A stretch of DNA of 64,000 nucleotides from VRUE01 sp963697915 (GTDB taxonomy: Bacteria > Actinomycetota > Thermoleophilia > Solirubrobacterales > 70-9), in assembly GCA_963697915.1 (NCBI GenBank), contig OY969103.1, positions 372,001 to 436,000 of the forward strand, in the 5' to 3' direction. Each line of letters starts with the position of its first letter. The stretch's first letter is position 1. The notes under the pieces were generated by a model. That model saw only the letters and a list, made by a program, of their open reading frames with translations. It was not told the origin of the DNA and did not search any database. This document shows, piece after piece, positions 16,160 through 24,674 of the stretch. Both the position numbers and the translations under genes were made by a program.

Positions 16160-16582
16160 TTAGGTCAGACCAGCGAGACCTAGGCCGACCCGCTCGGTGG
16201 CACGAGCGAGATCTCGATCCCAGGTGACGAGGACGACTTCCTCATCGCCGAGTTCGAGCGCGGTGGCGAGGTGGACCGCGTCATAGCCGCGCAACCCCAG
16301 GTCTTCGGCATAGCCGCCAGCACGAGCGGCGAGCTCCTCGTCGACCCCTACCGTGGCCAGCTCCGCGTAGAGCTCCTCGAAGGCCGCGAGCGCCTCCCGG
16401 TGCTCCTCTTCCCCGAGACGATCCAGGCGCCGGGCAGCCGCCAGAGCGGCCCGGCCCTCGGGGTAGGCAAGGATGCTCGACGCCGCGGGATAGGCACTGC
16501 CCCAGAGCTCCGCCGCCAGGTCGGAGCCATCCTCGACGACAACGAGCTTGACCAGCGCCGAGGTGTCGAAGTAGAAGATCAG
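16160..16582 (-). CDS. PIN-domain toxin (VapC family) with apparent CTG start
   Basis: 140 residues read from CTG at 16582. It has FYFDTSALVKLVVVE at the start, a Glu in PEGRAAL, GYDAVHLATALEL near 110 and VTWDRDLARA at the end, the full PIN acidic set. No ATG, GTG or TTG lies in frame upstream. The CTG overlaps the antitoxin stop as CTGA, just where ATGA or GTGA is found in other toxin-antitoxin operons here. The stop TAA abuts the tRNA terminator. Either CTG is used or a former GTG has mutated and expression is reduced. Confidence 0.8.
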   Translation of the reverse strand: MIFYFDTSALVKLVVVEDGSDLAAELWGSAYPAASSILAYPEGRAALAAARRLDRLGEEEHREALAAFEELYAELATVGVDEELAARAGGYAEDLGLRGYDAVHLATALELGDEEVVLVTWDRDLARATERVGLGLAGLT

Positions 16583-16851
16583 GCCCGCTGCTCGGAGACG
16601 AGGTCGGAGACCGAACCGGTGCCCTTCACCTGCGCCGATCGAGGAGAGCGCGACCCCCCCGGCATCCGCACCAGGCCACGTCGCGCGAGGGCATCGAGCG
16701 GTCGCTCGGCGAGCCCGCTGAGGCGAGCGACGGGTCGGCCACGGCGCGTGACCACGATCTCGCCTCCCCCCTCCACGCGCTCCAAATACTCGCTGAGGCG
16801 ATCATGCAGCTCGCGGACTCCGACTTCGCTCTCAGGTCTATGTAGCGTCAT
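16579..16851 (-). CDS. Phd/YefM-type antitoxin
   Basis: 90 residues. The N-terminal Phd fold is clear: EVGVRELHDRLSEYLERVEGGGEIVVTRRGRPVARLSG. The C-terminal 40 residues are disordered-looking and bind the toxin. It overlaps the PIN gene by four bases. The start codon lies inside a 10-bp inverted repeat (16837-16876), and TAAGCT stands six bases upstream, so a leaderless autoregulated promoter is likely. It lies outside the island, just past attR. Confidence 0.9.
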   Translation of the reverse strand: MTLHRPESEVGVRELHDRLSEYLERVEGGGEIVVTRRGRPVARLSGLAERPLDALARRGLVRMPGGSRSPRSAQVKGTGSVSDLVSEQRA

Positions 16852-16876
16852 ACATGCAGCTTAGCAGCTACATAGA
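16837..16876. promoter_or_regulatory. Operator of the Phd/PIN operon
   Basis: TCTATGTAGC (16837-16846) and GCTACATAGA (16867-16876) are a perfect 10-bp inverted repeat spanning the -10 region and start codon of the antitoxin gene. Confidence 0.65.
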
Positions 16877-16883
16877 TCGCCCT

Positions 16884-17807
16884 CTACTCGACCAGCGAGC
16901 CGTAGGCGTCGGGGCGGCGCGTCGCCAGGAATGGGAACGCCTCGAGCCAGTCGCGGCGCTGGTCGAGGTCGAGGTCGGCGACCAGGACGGCGGGCCGGTC
17001 GCGCGGGGCCTGCAGGAGCACGCGGCCGTAGGGATCGGAGATGAAAGAGGAGCCGTAGAAGCTGAGGGGCGGCTCCTCGCCGATCCGGTTGACGGCGACC
17101 ATGAAGGTGCCGTTGGCGATCCCGTTGGCGACGATCACTTTCTCCCACAGCGGCTCGGTGTCGAACTCCGGCAGCTCCGGCTCAGAGCCGATCGCGGTCG
17201 GGTAGACGATCACCTCGGCGCCACCCAGCGAGTAGGCCCGGGCCAGCTCCGGGAACCACTGGTCCCAGCAGGTGGGGAAGCCGAAGCGCGCGCCTCCCAG
17301 CCCGACGACCGGGGTGCCCTCCGCCGCCGGCCCCGGCCGGAAGTGACGGTCCTCGTAGTAGCCGGCGGTGACGGGGATGTGCAGCTTCCTGACCCGCGAG
17401 ACCAGCTCGCCGTCGGGAGCGAAGACCACCGCCGTGTTGAACCCGAGACCCCCCTCGTCCGCCCGCTCGTAGAGCGACGCGTGCACGTGTGCGCCCGTCT
17501 CGCGCGCCATCTCCGCGGCGAAGGCGCAGGTCGGGCCGTCCGGGATCTCCTCGGCGTGCTCGGTGGCGGCCTCCGGCGTAACCGCGAAATAGGGCGAGAG
17601 CGTCAGCTCCTGCAGGCAGACGAGCTGCGCCCCATGGGCGGCCGCCCGCTGGATCCCCTCGGCGAGGGCCCGCCGGTGCCGATCCGGCTCGCTGTGCCAG
17701 GCCAGCTGGACCGCGCCGATCCGGAACGGGGATCGCGAGGACGGCTCCACCCTGGCCGGGCTGGGCGGCGTGTCGAGCGCGGTGAGGATCTCGAACTCAT
17801 CTGCCAT
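16884..17807 (-). CDS. Carbon-nitrogen hydrolase (nitrilase superfamily)
   Basis: 307 residues with the catalytic Glu-Lys-Cys triad: Glu in CLQELTLSPYF, Lys in VRKLHIP and Cys in FGFPTCWDQWFPE. The LQE...SPYF and CWDQWFPE forms are close to N-carbamoylputrescine amidase/beta-ureidopropionase-type enzymes, so it probably hydrolyses an amide or carbamoyl group and releases ammonia. The ATG at 17807 has TATTCT ten bases upstream. It is divergent from the lrp-ureohydrolase-transporter series, which points to a common nitrogen-compound pathway. The exact substrate is unknown. Confidence 0.88.
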   Translation of the reverse strand: MADEFEILTALDTPPSPARVEPSSRSPFRIGAVQLAWHSEPDRHRRALAEGIQRAAAHGAQLVCLQELTLSPYFAVTPEAATEHAEEIPDGPTCAFAAEMARETGAHVHASLYERADEGGLGFNTAVVFAPDGELVSRVRKLHIPVTAGYYEDRHFRPGPAAEGTPVVGLGGARFGFPTCWDQWFPELARAYSLGGAEVIVYPTAIGSEPELPEFDTEPLWEKVIVANGIANGTFMVAVNRIGEEPPLSFYGSSFISDPYGRVLLQAPRDRPAVLVADLDLDQRRDWLEAFPFLATRRPDAYGSLVE

Positions 17808-17868
17808 GCGTTTTCGCAGAATACAGGCGATTGAACGCAGGTTTAACCGTACAAATGGTGGAAAACGA

Positions 17869-17950
17869 GACGAAAAGTAGTCCCATCTGGCCAAAATAAG
17901 GTGGATTTCGTCATCTGCCCTTGACGCCGACGAACCGCCAGGGCTACCCT
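17869..17950. promoter_or_regulatory. Divergent promoter region with possible Lrp operator
   Basis: GACGAAA (17869-17875) and TTTCGTC (17906-17912) form an inverted repeat. On the plus strand TTGACG (17921-17926), 18 bases, TACCCT (17945-17950) lead to the ATG at 17960. Confidence 0.5.
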
Positions 17951-17959
17951 CGCCGAACG

Positions 17960-18508
17960 ATGCCGATAGACGATCTCGACGAGCTCGACGAGCTCGACCA
18001 GGGCCTCTTCGCCTGCCTGCGCGAGGACGGGCGGATGCAGGCGAGCACGATCGCCCGCCGCCTCGGCGTCACCGAGGGGACCGTCCGCCGCCGCCTGCAG
18101 CGGCTCCAGGAGCAGCGCGGCCTCAAACTGGTGCCGGTGATCGACCCCGACCTGATCGGGTTGGACACCTGCATATTCGTCGGCCTCAAGGTCGAGCTGA
18201 GCAAGATCGAGGCGATAGTCGCGCGGGTCCGCGCCATGCCCGAGGTCCGCTACCTCGCCTACACGACCGGCCCCTGGGACCTCCTCGTCGAGGCCTTCGT
18301 CGGCTCCCGCGACCACATGGCCGGCTTCCTGATCAGCTCGATCGGCAAGCTGAACGGGGTGCGCGCCGCGGAGACCTTCAACGTCCTGGAGATAGCCAAG
18401 TTCGGCTACGAGTGGGACCTCCCCCAGGCCGACGGCATGGCGAGCCGCCCGGGCGCCAGCATCGCCCATCCCGAGGACGACGAACAACTGGAGGAAGCCA
18501 AGAAATGA
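17960..18508 (+). CDS. Lrp/AsnC-family transcriptional regulator
   Basis: 182 residues: N-terminal helix-turn-helix (DQGLFACLREDGRMQASTIARRLGVTEGTVRRRLQRLQ) and C-terminal RAM effector domain (VKVELSK..., TGPWDLLVEAFV). Such proteins sense amino acids or related metabolites. It overlaps the ureohydrolase gene by four bases (ATGA), so it is the local regulator of that operon and probably of the divergent hydrolase. Confidence 0.9.
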   Translation: MPIDDLDELDELDQGLFACLREDGRMQASTIARRLGVTEGTVRRRLQRLQEQRGLKLVPVIDPDLIGLDTCIFVGLKVELSKIEAIVARVRAMPEVRYLAYTTGPWDLLVEAFVGSRDHMAGFLISSIGKLNGVRAAETFNVLEIAKFGYEWDLPQADGMASRPGASIAHPEDDEQLEEAKK

Positions 18509-19467
18509 GTGGAACCACGACCTTCGATGCCCTGACCAGCGGTGTGGTCTCGGTGCTGGGGGCGCCGCACGTGCCGGTCGACGAGCTTGCCGACAGCGGT
18601 GCCCGCGCCGCCTTCCTCGGCTTCCCCTTCGAGGGCGGCAACCAGGCGGTAGAGCGGCCCGGCTCGGCAACGGGGCCGCAGGCTCTGCGGATCGCCTCGA
18701 CGATGGCCGGGCCCTGGTCGTTCGATTGGGACGTCGACCTCTTCGACGCCTACGGCCTCGTCGATTGTGGCGACGCCCCGCTCGCCGTCGGCAACCTCGC
18801 CCGCACGCACGAACTGGTCGGCGAGGCGATCGGCTCGATCCTCGCTGCCGGCGCGATCCCGATCACGGTCGGCGGCGACCACTCCCTGGTCGTCCCCGGC
18901 GCCCGCGCCCTCTCCGAGTTCCTCGGCCCGGAGAAGAAGATGGGCTACCTGCAGATCGACGCCCACCTCGATGCCTCGGACCGGATCGCCGGCGAGGGCG
19001 ACACCAACTGCAGCGGTCTGGTCAGAGCCTCGGAGCTGCCCAACGTCGCGGCCGAGAACATGGCGATCGTCGGCATTCGCGGGCAGATCAACGTTCCCTC
19101 CTGGTGGCAGGAGGTCGAGCGCCGGGAAATCCGCGCCTACCCAATGAGCGAGATCCTCGAGCGCGGCTTCGAGCTGACGATGACCGAGGCGCTCGACCGC
19201 GCCTGGGATGGGGTCGACGCCGTCTACGTCAGCTTCGACACCGACTCGATCGACTCCGCCTTCGCGCCCGGCACGACTGGCCCCGAGCCGGGCGGGTTCA
19301 CCTCGCACCAGATCCTCCAGCTCGGCCGCTGGGTCGGCGAGCGGGGACTGACCGCGGTCGACAACGTCGAGCTCTGCGGGGTCTACGACCCGAGCGGGGT
19401 CACCGCGAAGCTGGTCTGGTCGGTGCTGGCCGAGATGCTCTTCGCCCACGCCAAGCACCACCTCTGA
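18505..19467 (+). CDS. Ureohydrolase (arginase/agmatinase family)
   Basis: 320 residues. Mn-binding motifs are complete: GGDHS, DAHLD and SFDTDSID. Family members hydrolyse guanidino groups to urea (arginase, agmatinase, guanidinobutyrase); the loop after DAHLD (ASDRIAGEGDTNCSG) does not let one choose among them. Co-transcribed with lrp upstream and the Liv-type transporter downstream; the following ATG is fused to its stop (TGATGA region). Confidence 0.9.
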   Translation: MSGTTTFDALTSGVVSVLGAPHVPVDELADSGARAAFLGFPFEGGNQAVERPGSATGPQALRIASTMAGPWSFDWDVDLFDAYGLVDCGDAPLAVGNLARTHELVGEAIGSILAAGAIPITVGGDHSLVVPGARALSEFLGPEKKMGYLQIDAHLDASDRIAGEGDTNCSGLVRASELPNVAAENMAIVGIRGQINVPSWWQEVERREIRAYPMSEILERGFELTMTEALDRAWDGVDAVYVSFDTDSIDSAFAPGTTGPEPGGFTSHQILQLGRWVGERGLTAVDNVELCGVYDPSGVTAKLVWSVLAEMLFAHAKHHL

Positions 19468-20351
19468 TGACGGAGCTGCTCCAGAACCTGATCGACGCTC
19501 TCGCTCTGGGCAGCCTCTACGCGCTGATCGCCCTCGGCGTCACCGTGATCTACACGGTGATGGGCATGATGAACTTCGCCCACGGCGAGTTCATCATGCT
19601 CGCCGCCTACGCCCTCTACGCGCTCGCCGGGGCCCCCTTCGGGCTGGCAGTCGCCGGTGCCCTGCTGACCGGCGTCGTGATCGCGGTCCTCGCCGAGCGG
19701 GTCGCCTTCCGGCCGGTTCGCAACGCCGACCTCTCGGCCCAGCTGATCACCTCGCTGGCGGTGGCGGCGATCCTCCAGAACACGATCACGGCCGCGGTCG
19801 ACGCCCGCTCCCGCTCGATCGAGACGCCCGACTTCTTCAGCGAAGCCAGCAACATCGGCGCCGTCTCGGTCCCCAACCTCGAGTTCGTCACCCTCGGCCT
19901 GACCGCCGCCGTCCTCGCCGGGCTCGGCTGGCTGCTCTACCGCACCCGCACCGGCCTGGCGATGCGGGCCGCGGCGGAGAACTTCGACATGGCGCGGCTG
20001 CTCGGGGTGCGCGCCGACCGGGTGATCGCGGTCGCCTTCGCGGTCAGCGGCGCGCTTGCCGCCGCGGTCGGCGTGCTGCTCGTGATGCAGACCGGGCAGG
20101 TCTCCCCGGCGATGGGGCTGACGCCGATCCTGGTCGGCTTCGTGGCGGTGGTGATCGGCGGCTTCGGCAGGATCTTCGGCGCCGTCGTCGGTGGCCTGCT
20201 GCTGGGCATGCTCTCCTCGCTGCTCGCCGCCTACCTGCCCTCCGGGCTGGTGCCGTTCCGCGACGCGATCGTCTTCACCTTCCCCGTGCTGATCCTGATC
20301 TTCAGGCCGCAGGGCCTGCTCGGGGGAGACATCGGGAGGGCTCGGGTATGA
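19467..20351 (+). CDS. livH: Branched-chain-type ABC transporter permease LivH
   Basis: 294 residues, about eight hydrophobic helices, with the LivH signatures MMNFAHGEF near residue 33 and GGFGRIFGAVVGGLLLG near 230. It forms the inner-membrane channel with LivM. It overlaps the next gene by four bases. Confidence 0.92.
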   Translation: MTELLQNLIDALALGSLYALIALGVTVIYTVMGMMNFAHGEFIMLAAYALYALAGAPFGLAVAGALLTGVVIAVLAERVAFRPVRNADLSAQLITSLAVAAILQNTITAAVDARSRSIETPDFFSEASNIGAVSVPNLEFVTLGLTAAVLAGLGWLLYRTRTGLAMRAAAENFDMARLLGVRADRVIAVAFAVSGALAAAVGVLLVMQTGQVSPAMGLTPILVGFVAVVIGGFGRIFGAVVGGLLLGMLSSLLAAYLPSGLVPFRDAIVFTFPVLILIFRPQGLLGGDIGRARV

Positions 20352-22189
20352 GCGGCGGCCGCCTCCGCTCACCCGCGGCGCTGGCCCTCTCGCTGCTCCT
20401 GCCCCTCGCCCTGGTCGGGCTGACGGTCCTGATCGGCAGCACCGGGCAGCCCTCCTTCCAGGGCACCGTGACGCTGATCCTCTGCAACCTCGTGATCGTC
20501 CTCGGGCTGCAGATCTTCATCGGCAACAGCGGCGTCTACTCGTTCGGCCAGATCGGCTTCGCCAGCGCCGGCGCCTACATCTCCGCCCTGCTCACCCTGC
20601 CGGCGGCCTTCACGCTGCTGCAGACGCCCGGCCTGCCCGACTTCCTCGCCGACGCGCAGCTCGGCCCGCTGCTCTCGACCCTGATCGCCGCCGCGGTCGC
20701 CGGGCTGCTGGCGGCGATCGTCGGCCTGCCGCTGATGCGCACCTCGACGCTGGCGATCCCGATCTCGACCTTCGCCTTCCTGATCGTCGTCTACAACGTG
20801 GTCGCCAACTGGGACAAGGTCACGGCCGGCAGCAGCGGCCTGGTCAGCGTCCCGACCACGACCAGCGTCGAGTCAGCCGGGATCTGGGCGGCGGTGGCGG
20901 TCGTCGTCGCCCTCGCCTTCAAGTGGTCGACGAGCGGCTACCGCCTGCAGGCGACGCGCGAGGACGAGGTCGCGGCTCGCTCGATCGGCGTCAAGGTGAT
21001 GAAGGAGCGCCTGATCGCCTTCGCCCTCAGCGGCACGCTGTGCGGGATCGGGGGGGCGCTCGCGATCCACCAGTCGGGGGTCCTCAGCCCGACGACCTTC
21101 TACTTCGCGGCAACGGTGACGACGCTGACCATGCTCGTCGTCGGCGGTGTGCGCAGCGTCTTCGGCGCCGTCATCGGAACGCTCTCGGTGGCGGCCGTGA
21201 ACGAGATGCTGCGCGGGGTCGAGAACGGGGCAAACCTGTTCGGCGCGGTCTCGGTCGGAGAGCTCCCTGGCCTCGCGGCGATCGGCCTCGGCCTGATCCT
21301 GCTGGCGACGATGATCGCGATGCCGGAGGGGCTGAGCGGCGGGCGCGAGGCCGGCGAGCTGACCTGGCTGCGGCGGTTGATCCCGCTGCTGCGACCGCCG
21401 TCGCCGTCGGCGGCGCCGGACGCCGAGGTGGGGCGGGCGGGCGAGCGGGGCGACGGGGTGCTGAGCGGCAGCGGGATCACGCTCGCCTTCTCGGGGCTGG
21501 AGGTGCTGAAAGGGGTGGATGTCGAGCTGCGCCACGGCGAGGCGCTCGGCCTGATCGGCCCCAACGGCGCCGGCAAGACGACCCTCGTCAACGTCCTCAG
21601 CGGCTTCCAGCCCCCCGACACGGGCACGGTCACCCTCGACGGGGCCGACGTCAGCGGGCACTCGCCGGCGCGGCTGGCGCGCGCCGGTCTCGGCCGCACC
21701 TTCCAGGCCGCCCTCCCCTTCCCCCACCTGACCAGCCTCGAGAGCGTCGCCGTGGGCGCGATGGGCGTCGGCGTCGGCAAGCGGCGCGCGGTCGGCGTCG
21801 CCGCCGACGTGCTGGCCCGGCTCGACCTCAGCGAGTGCGCCGACCAAGCGGCCGGCTCGCTGCCGCCCGGCCGCCAGCGCCTGCTGGGGATCGCCCGCGC
21901 GCTCGCCACCGACCCGCGCTACCTGCTGCTCGACGAGCCGGCGGCGGGGCTCAACGACGAGGAGGGCGCCGAGCTGGTGGAGATCCTGCGCAACGTGCTG
22001 GAGACCTTCGGCTGCGGCATCCTCCTGATCGAGCACGAGATGAGCGTCGTCATGGCGCTCTGCCCGCGGGTCCAGGTCATCGACGACGGAGCGACGCTGC
22101 GAATCGGCACCCCGGCGGAGGTCCAGGCGGACCGCGCCGTGATCGAGTCCTACCTGGGCAGCTCCTTCCTCAGCGAGGCCAATGCTTGA
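20348..22189 (+). CDS. LivM-LivG fusion: ABC permease joined to ATPase
   Basis: 613 residues. Residues about 1-340 are a LivM permease (NSGVYSFGQIGFASAGAY; TREDEVAARSIGV; GGVRSVFGAVIGTL). After a Pro/Ala-rich linker comes a LivG ATPase: Walker A GPNGAGKTT near 403, Walker B LLLDEPAAGLND near 525 and the H-loop IEHEM. The ABC signature, normally LSGGQ, reads LPPGRQ. Such fusions occur in actinobacteria, but two-gene LivM/LivG is the rule. It pairs with LivH and LivF and overlaps LivF by eight bases. Confidence 0.92.
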   Translation: MSGGRLRSPAALALSLLLPLALVGLTVLIGSTGQPSFQGTVTLILCNLVIVLGLQIFIGNSGVYSFGQIGFASAGAYISALLTLPAAFTLLQTPGLPDFLADAQLGPLLSTLIAAAVAGLLAAIVGLPLMRTSTLAIPISTFAFLIVVYNVVANWDKVTAGSSGLVSVPTTTSVESAGIWAAVAVVVALAFKWSTSGYRLQATREDEVAARSIGVKVMKERLIAFALSGTLCGIGGALAIHQSGVLSPTTFYFAATVTTLTMLVVGGVRSVFGAVIGTLSVAAVNEMLRGVENGANLFGAVSVGELPGLAAIGLGLILLATMIAMPEGLSGGREAGELTWLRRLIPLLRPPSPSAAPDAEVGRAGERGDGVLSGSGITLAFSGLEVLKGVDVELRHGEALGLIGPNGAGKTTLVNVLSGFQPPDTGTVTLDGADVSGHSPARLARAGLGRTFQAALPFPHLTSLESVAVGAMGVGVGKRRAVGVAADVLARLDLSECADQAAGSLPPGRQRLLGIARALATDPRYLLLDEPAAGLNDEEGAELVEILRNVLETFGCGILLIEHEMSVVMALCPRVQVIDDGATLRIGTPAEVQADRAVIESYLGSSFLSEANA

Positions 22190-22883
22190 GCTGCGCGACA
22201 TCCACGTTGGCTACGGCCGGGTCGAGGTCGTCCACGGCGTCGACCTCTCCCTGACGGCGGGAGAAGTGGTCGGGATGATCGGCCCCAACGGCGCCGGCAA
22301 GAGCTCGATCCTGCGGGCGATCTGCGGCCTGGTCTCGCCCACCGCCGGCGAGGTCCACTTCGAGGGGCGGGAGCTGAACGGGATGTCACCGGAGCGGATC
22401 GCACGCCTCGGGCTGGCCCTGGTGCCGGAGGGCCGCCACGTCTTCAAGACGCTCTCGGTCGCCGAGAACCTGCAGGTCGGGGCGCTCGCCGGCGAGGCGA
22501 GCGAGGAGCTCCTCGATCACACCCTGGCCCGCTTCCCGATCCTGCGCGAGCGCGCCGAGCAGCGCGCCGACCGGCTCTCCGGCGGCGAGCAGCAGCAGCT
22601 GGCGATCGCCCGCGCCCTGCTCGGCCGGCCCAAGCTGCTGATCCTCGACGAGCCCTCGCTCGGCCTGGCGCCGAAGATGATCGACGTCATCTACGGCCTG
22701 CTCGGGGAGCTGCGGGAGGAAGGCGTGACGATGCTGCTGGTCGAGCAGAACGCCGCCAGGACGATCGCCTTCTCCGACCGCTGCTTCGTGCTCAGCACCG
22801 GCAAGATCCGCGCCCGGGGAACCCGCGAGGAGCTGCAGCGCAACCCCGAGGTGATCGGCGCCTACCTGGGGAAGCAGCCCTGA
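22182..22883 (+). CDS. livF: Branched-chain-type ABC transporter ATPase LivF
   Basis: 233 residues. Walker A GPNGAGKSS, ABC signature LSGGEQQQLAIARAL and Walker B LLILDEPSLGLAP are all canonical, unlike the signature of the partner LivG domain. Energises the importer. The stop codon overlaps the next start (TGATGG). Confidence 0.93.
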   Translation: MLELRDIHVGYGRVEVVHGVDLSLTAGEVVGMIGPNGAGKSSILRAICGLVSPTAGEVHFEGRELNGMSPERIARLGLALVPEGRHVFKTLSVAENLQVGALAGEASEELLDHTLARFPILRERAEQRADRLSGGEQQQLAIARALLGRPKLLILDEPSLGLAPKMIDVIYGLLGELREEGVTMLLVEQNAARTIAFSDRCFVLSTGKIRARGTREELQRNPEVIGAYLGKQP

Positions 22884-23806
22884 TGGCGGCCGACGACACC
22901 GCGCCGCGCGGCAACGCGGCGCCGCCCAGCCGGCGCCCCGGACGCCCCGCCTGGCTGGGTGGAAGCGCCGCCCTGGCCGCGCTCAGCTTCGACGTCGACG
23001 CCGAGTCGCCGGTGCTCGCGCTCGACCCCGGCAACGCCCAACTGGCGACGCTGATGAGCCACCAGTCCTACGGCCCCCGGGTCGGCGTGCCGCGCATCCT
23101 CGAGCTGCTCGCCGACCTCTCCCTGCCCGCCACCTTCTTCGTCCCCGGGGCGACCGCCGAGCGCTACCCGTGGCTGCTCGAGACGATCCTCGCGGCCGGC
23201 CACGAGGTCGGCCACCACTCCCACAGCCACCGCTGGCCCGCCACCCTGACCGAGGCAGAGGAGCGGGCCGATTTCGAGCGCGGCCTGGAGGTGCTGCGCG
23301 AGCAGGGAGCCGAGGTCCTCGGCCACCGCACCGCCGGCTGGTCGGCGAGCTGGCTCTCGCCGCAGCTGGTCGCCGAGCACGGCCTCCTCTACGACTCCTC
23401 GCTGATGCACGACGACCGGCCCTACTGGCTCTCGACCGCCCGGGGCAAGGTGATCGAGCTGCCCGTCCACTGGTCGCTCGACGACTGGGAGCAGTACGGG
23501 TTCGTCGAGGGGATCAGCGAATTCCTCGAGCCGCCAGAGAAGGCGCTCGCCATATGGGAGGCCGAGCTGGAAGGGATGCGCCACTACGGCTGCCTCTTCC
23601 TGCTGGCCAACCACCCCTTCCTCTCGGGAAGGCCCGGCCGAGTGCTGGCCCTGCGCCGGCTCGCCGAACGGGCGCTGGCGCTCGGCGACGTCGAGTTCGT
23701 CTCGCTGCGCGAGGCCGCCCGGCGAGCCGGCGAGGACCCCGAGCTGCCCACCGTCGAGCACCTGCCGGTCGAGGTCGACCCAACCGTTTACCCCACCCCC
23801 GAATAG
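22883..23806 (+). CDS. Polysaccharide-deacetylase-fold (NodB) hydrolase, probably intracellular
   Basis: 307 residues. NodB homology: SFDVDAES (the metal Asp), GHEVGHHSHSH (His-x3-His), RTAGWS and the C-terminal LLANHP motif. There is no signal peptide, and the sequence is of the HpPgdA/PuuE-like cytosolic type, members of which act on small amides or cyclic ureides rather than on polysaccharides. Its place directly after livF supports a role in breaking the imported compound. Confidence 0.85.
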   Translation: MAADDTAPRGNAAPPSRRPGRPAWLGGSAALAALSFDVDAESPVLALDPGNAQLATLMSHQSYGPRVGVPRILELLADLSLPATFFVPGATAERYPWLLETILAAGHEVGHHSHSHRWPATLTEAEERADFERGLEVLREQGAEVLGHRTAGWSASWLSPQLVAEHGLLYDSSLMHDDRPYWLSTARGKVIELPVHWSLDDWEQYGFVEGISEFLEPPEKALAIWEAELEGMRHYGCLFLLANHPFLSGRPGRVLALRRLAERALALGDVEFVSLREAARRAGEDPELPTVEHLPVEVDPTVYPTPE

Positions 23807-23816
23807 CGAGGTCACG

Positions 23817-24674
23817 ATGACGCAGAGCTTCGAGCACATCGAGGTCGTTCTCGAATCCCCAGTGGCGCGAATCCGCCTCAACCGCCCCGCCCACCTCAAC
23901 GCGCTCAGCAAGGACCTGCAGGAGGAGATCGACGCGGCGCTGACCCAGATCGCCGCCGACGAGGAGGCCCGGGTCGTGGTCATCTCCGGCAACGGCCGCG
24001 CCTTCTGCTCGGGCTTCGAGATGTCGGGTGACGAGGCCTGGGAGGCGATGCACGAGAGCCCCGCGGCGGGGACCGCGTCGCTGGAGTGGGACAGCGACTG
24101 GCTGGGTCGGATCTGGTCCTTCCCGAAGCCGACGATCGCCGCCGTTCACGGCTATGCCCTGGGCGGTGGCTGCGAGCTGGCGATGGTCTGCGACGTCACC
24201 GTCGCCGCCGCCGGGACCAAGCTCGGCGAGCCGGAGATCCGCTTCTCGAACATGCCGGTCAACTTCGTCCTCCCCTTCGTGATCGGGATGAAGGCGGCCA
24301 AGGACCTGCTGCTCACCGGACGGCTCGTCGACGCCGAGGAGGCGTTGCGGCTCGGCATGGTCACCGCCGTCGTCCCCGAGGCGGAGCTCGATCGCCGCGT
24401 CGACGCCTACGCGCAGACGATGGCGCGGATCTCGCCGCTGGCGCTGCGCACGCAGAAGGAGTCGCTGAACCGCTCCTACGAGCTCTCCGGCTACACCGCG
24501 GCGGCGGCGCTCAACATCAAGCTCTGCGGGATCCTCGACACCACCAACACCGAGGAGATGGCCCGCTTCAACGAGATCCGCCGGGCCGAGGGGCTACGAG
24601 CTGCGCTCGACTGGCGGGACTCGACGTTTCAGGAGGCTGACGCTCTGTTCGAGCCCGCAGCTCCTTCTTGTTGA
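23817..24674 (+). CDS. Enoyl-CoA hydratase/isomerase family protein
   Basis: 285 residues of crotonase fold: RIRLNRPAHLNALS, the oxyanion hole VISGNGRAFCSG and AAVHGYALGGGCELAM, and a glutamate in EPEIRFS. GAGG precedes the ATG by seven bases. The last 107 bases overlap, antisense, the 3' end of the acyl-CoA ligase gene. Likely hydrates or hydrolyses an acyl-CoA made by that ligase. Confidence 0.88.
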   Translation: MTQSFEHIEVVLESPVARIRLNRPAHLNALSKDLQEEIDAALTQIAADEEARVVVISGNGRAFCSGFEMSGDEAWEAMHESPAAGTASLEWDSDWLGRIWSFPKPTIAAVHGYALGGGCELAMVCDVTVAAAGTKLGEPEIRFSNMPVNFVLPFVIGMKAAKDLLLTGRLVDAEEALRLGMVTAVVPEAELDRRVDAYAQTMARISPLALRTQKESLNRSYELSGYTAAAALNIKLCGILDTTNTEEMARFNEIRRAEGLRAALDWRDSTFQEADALFEPAAPSC

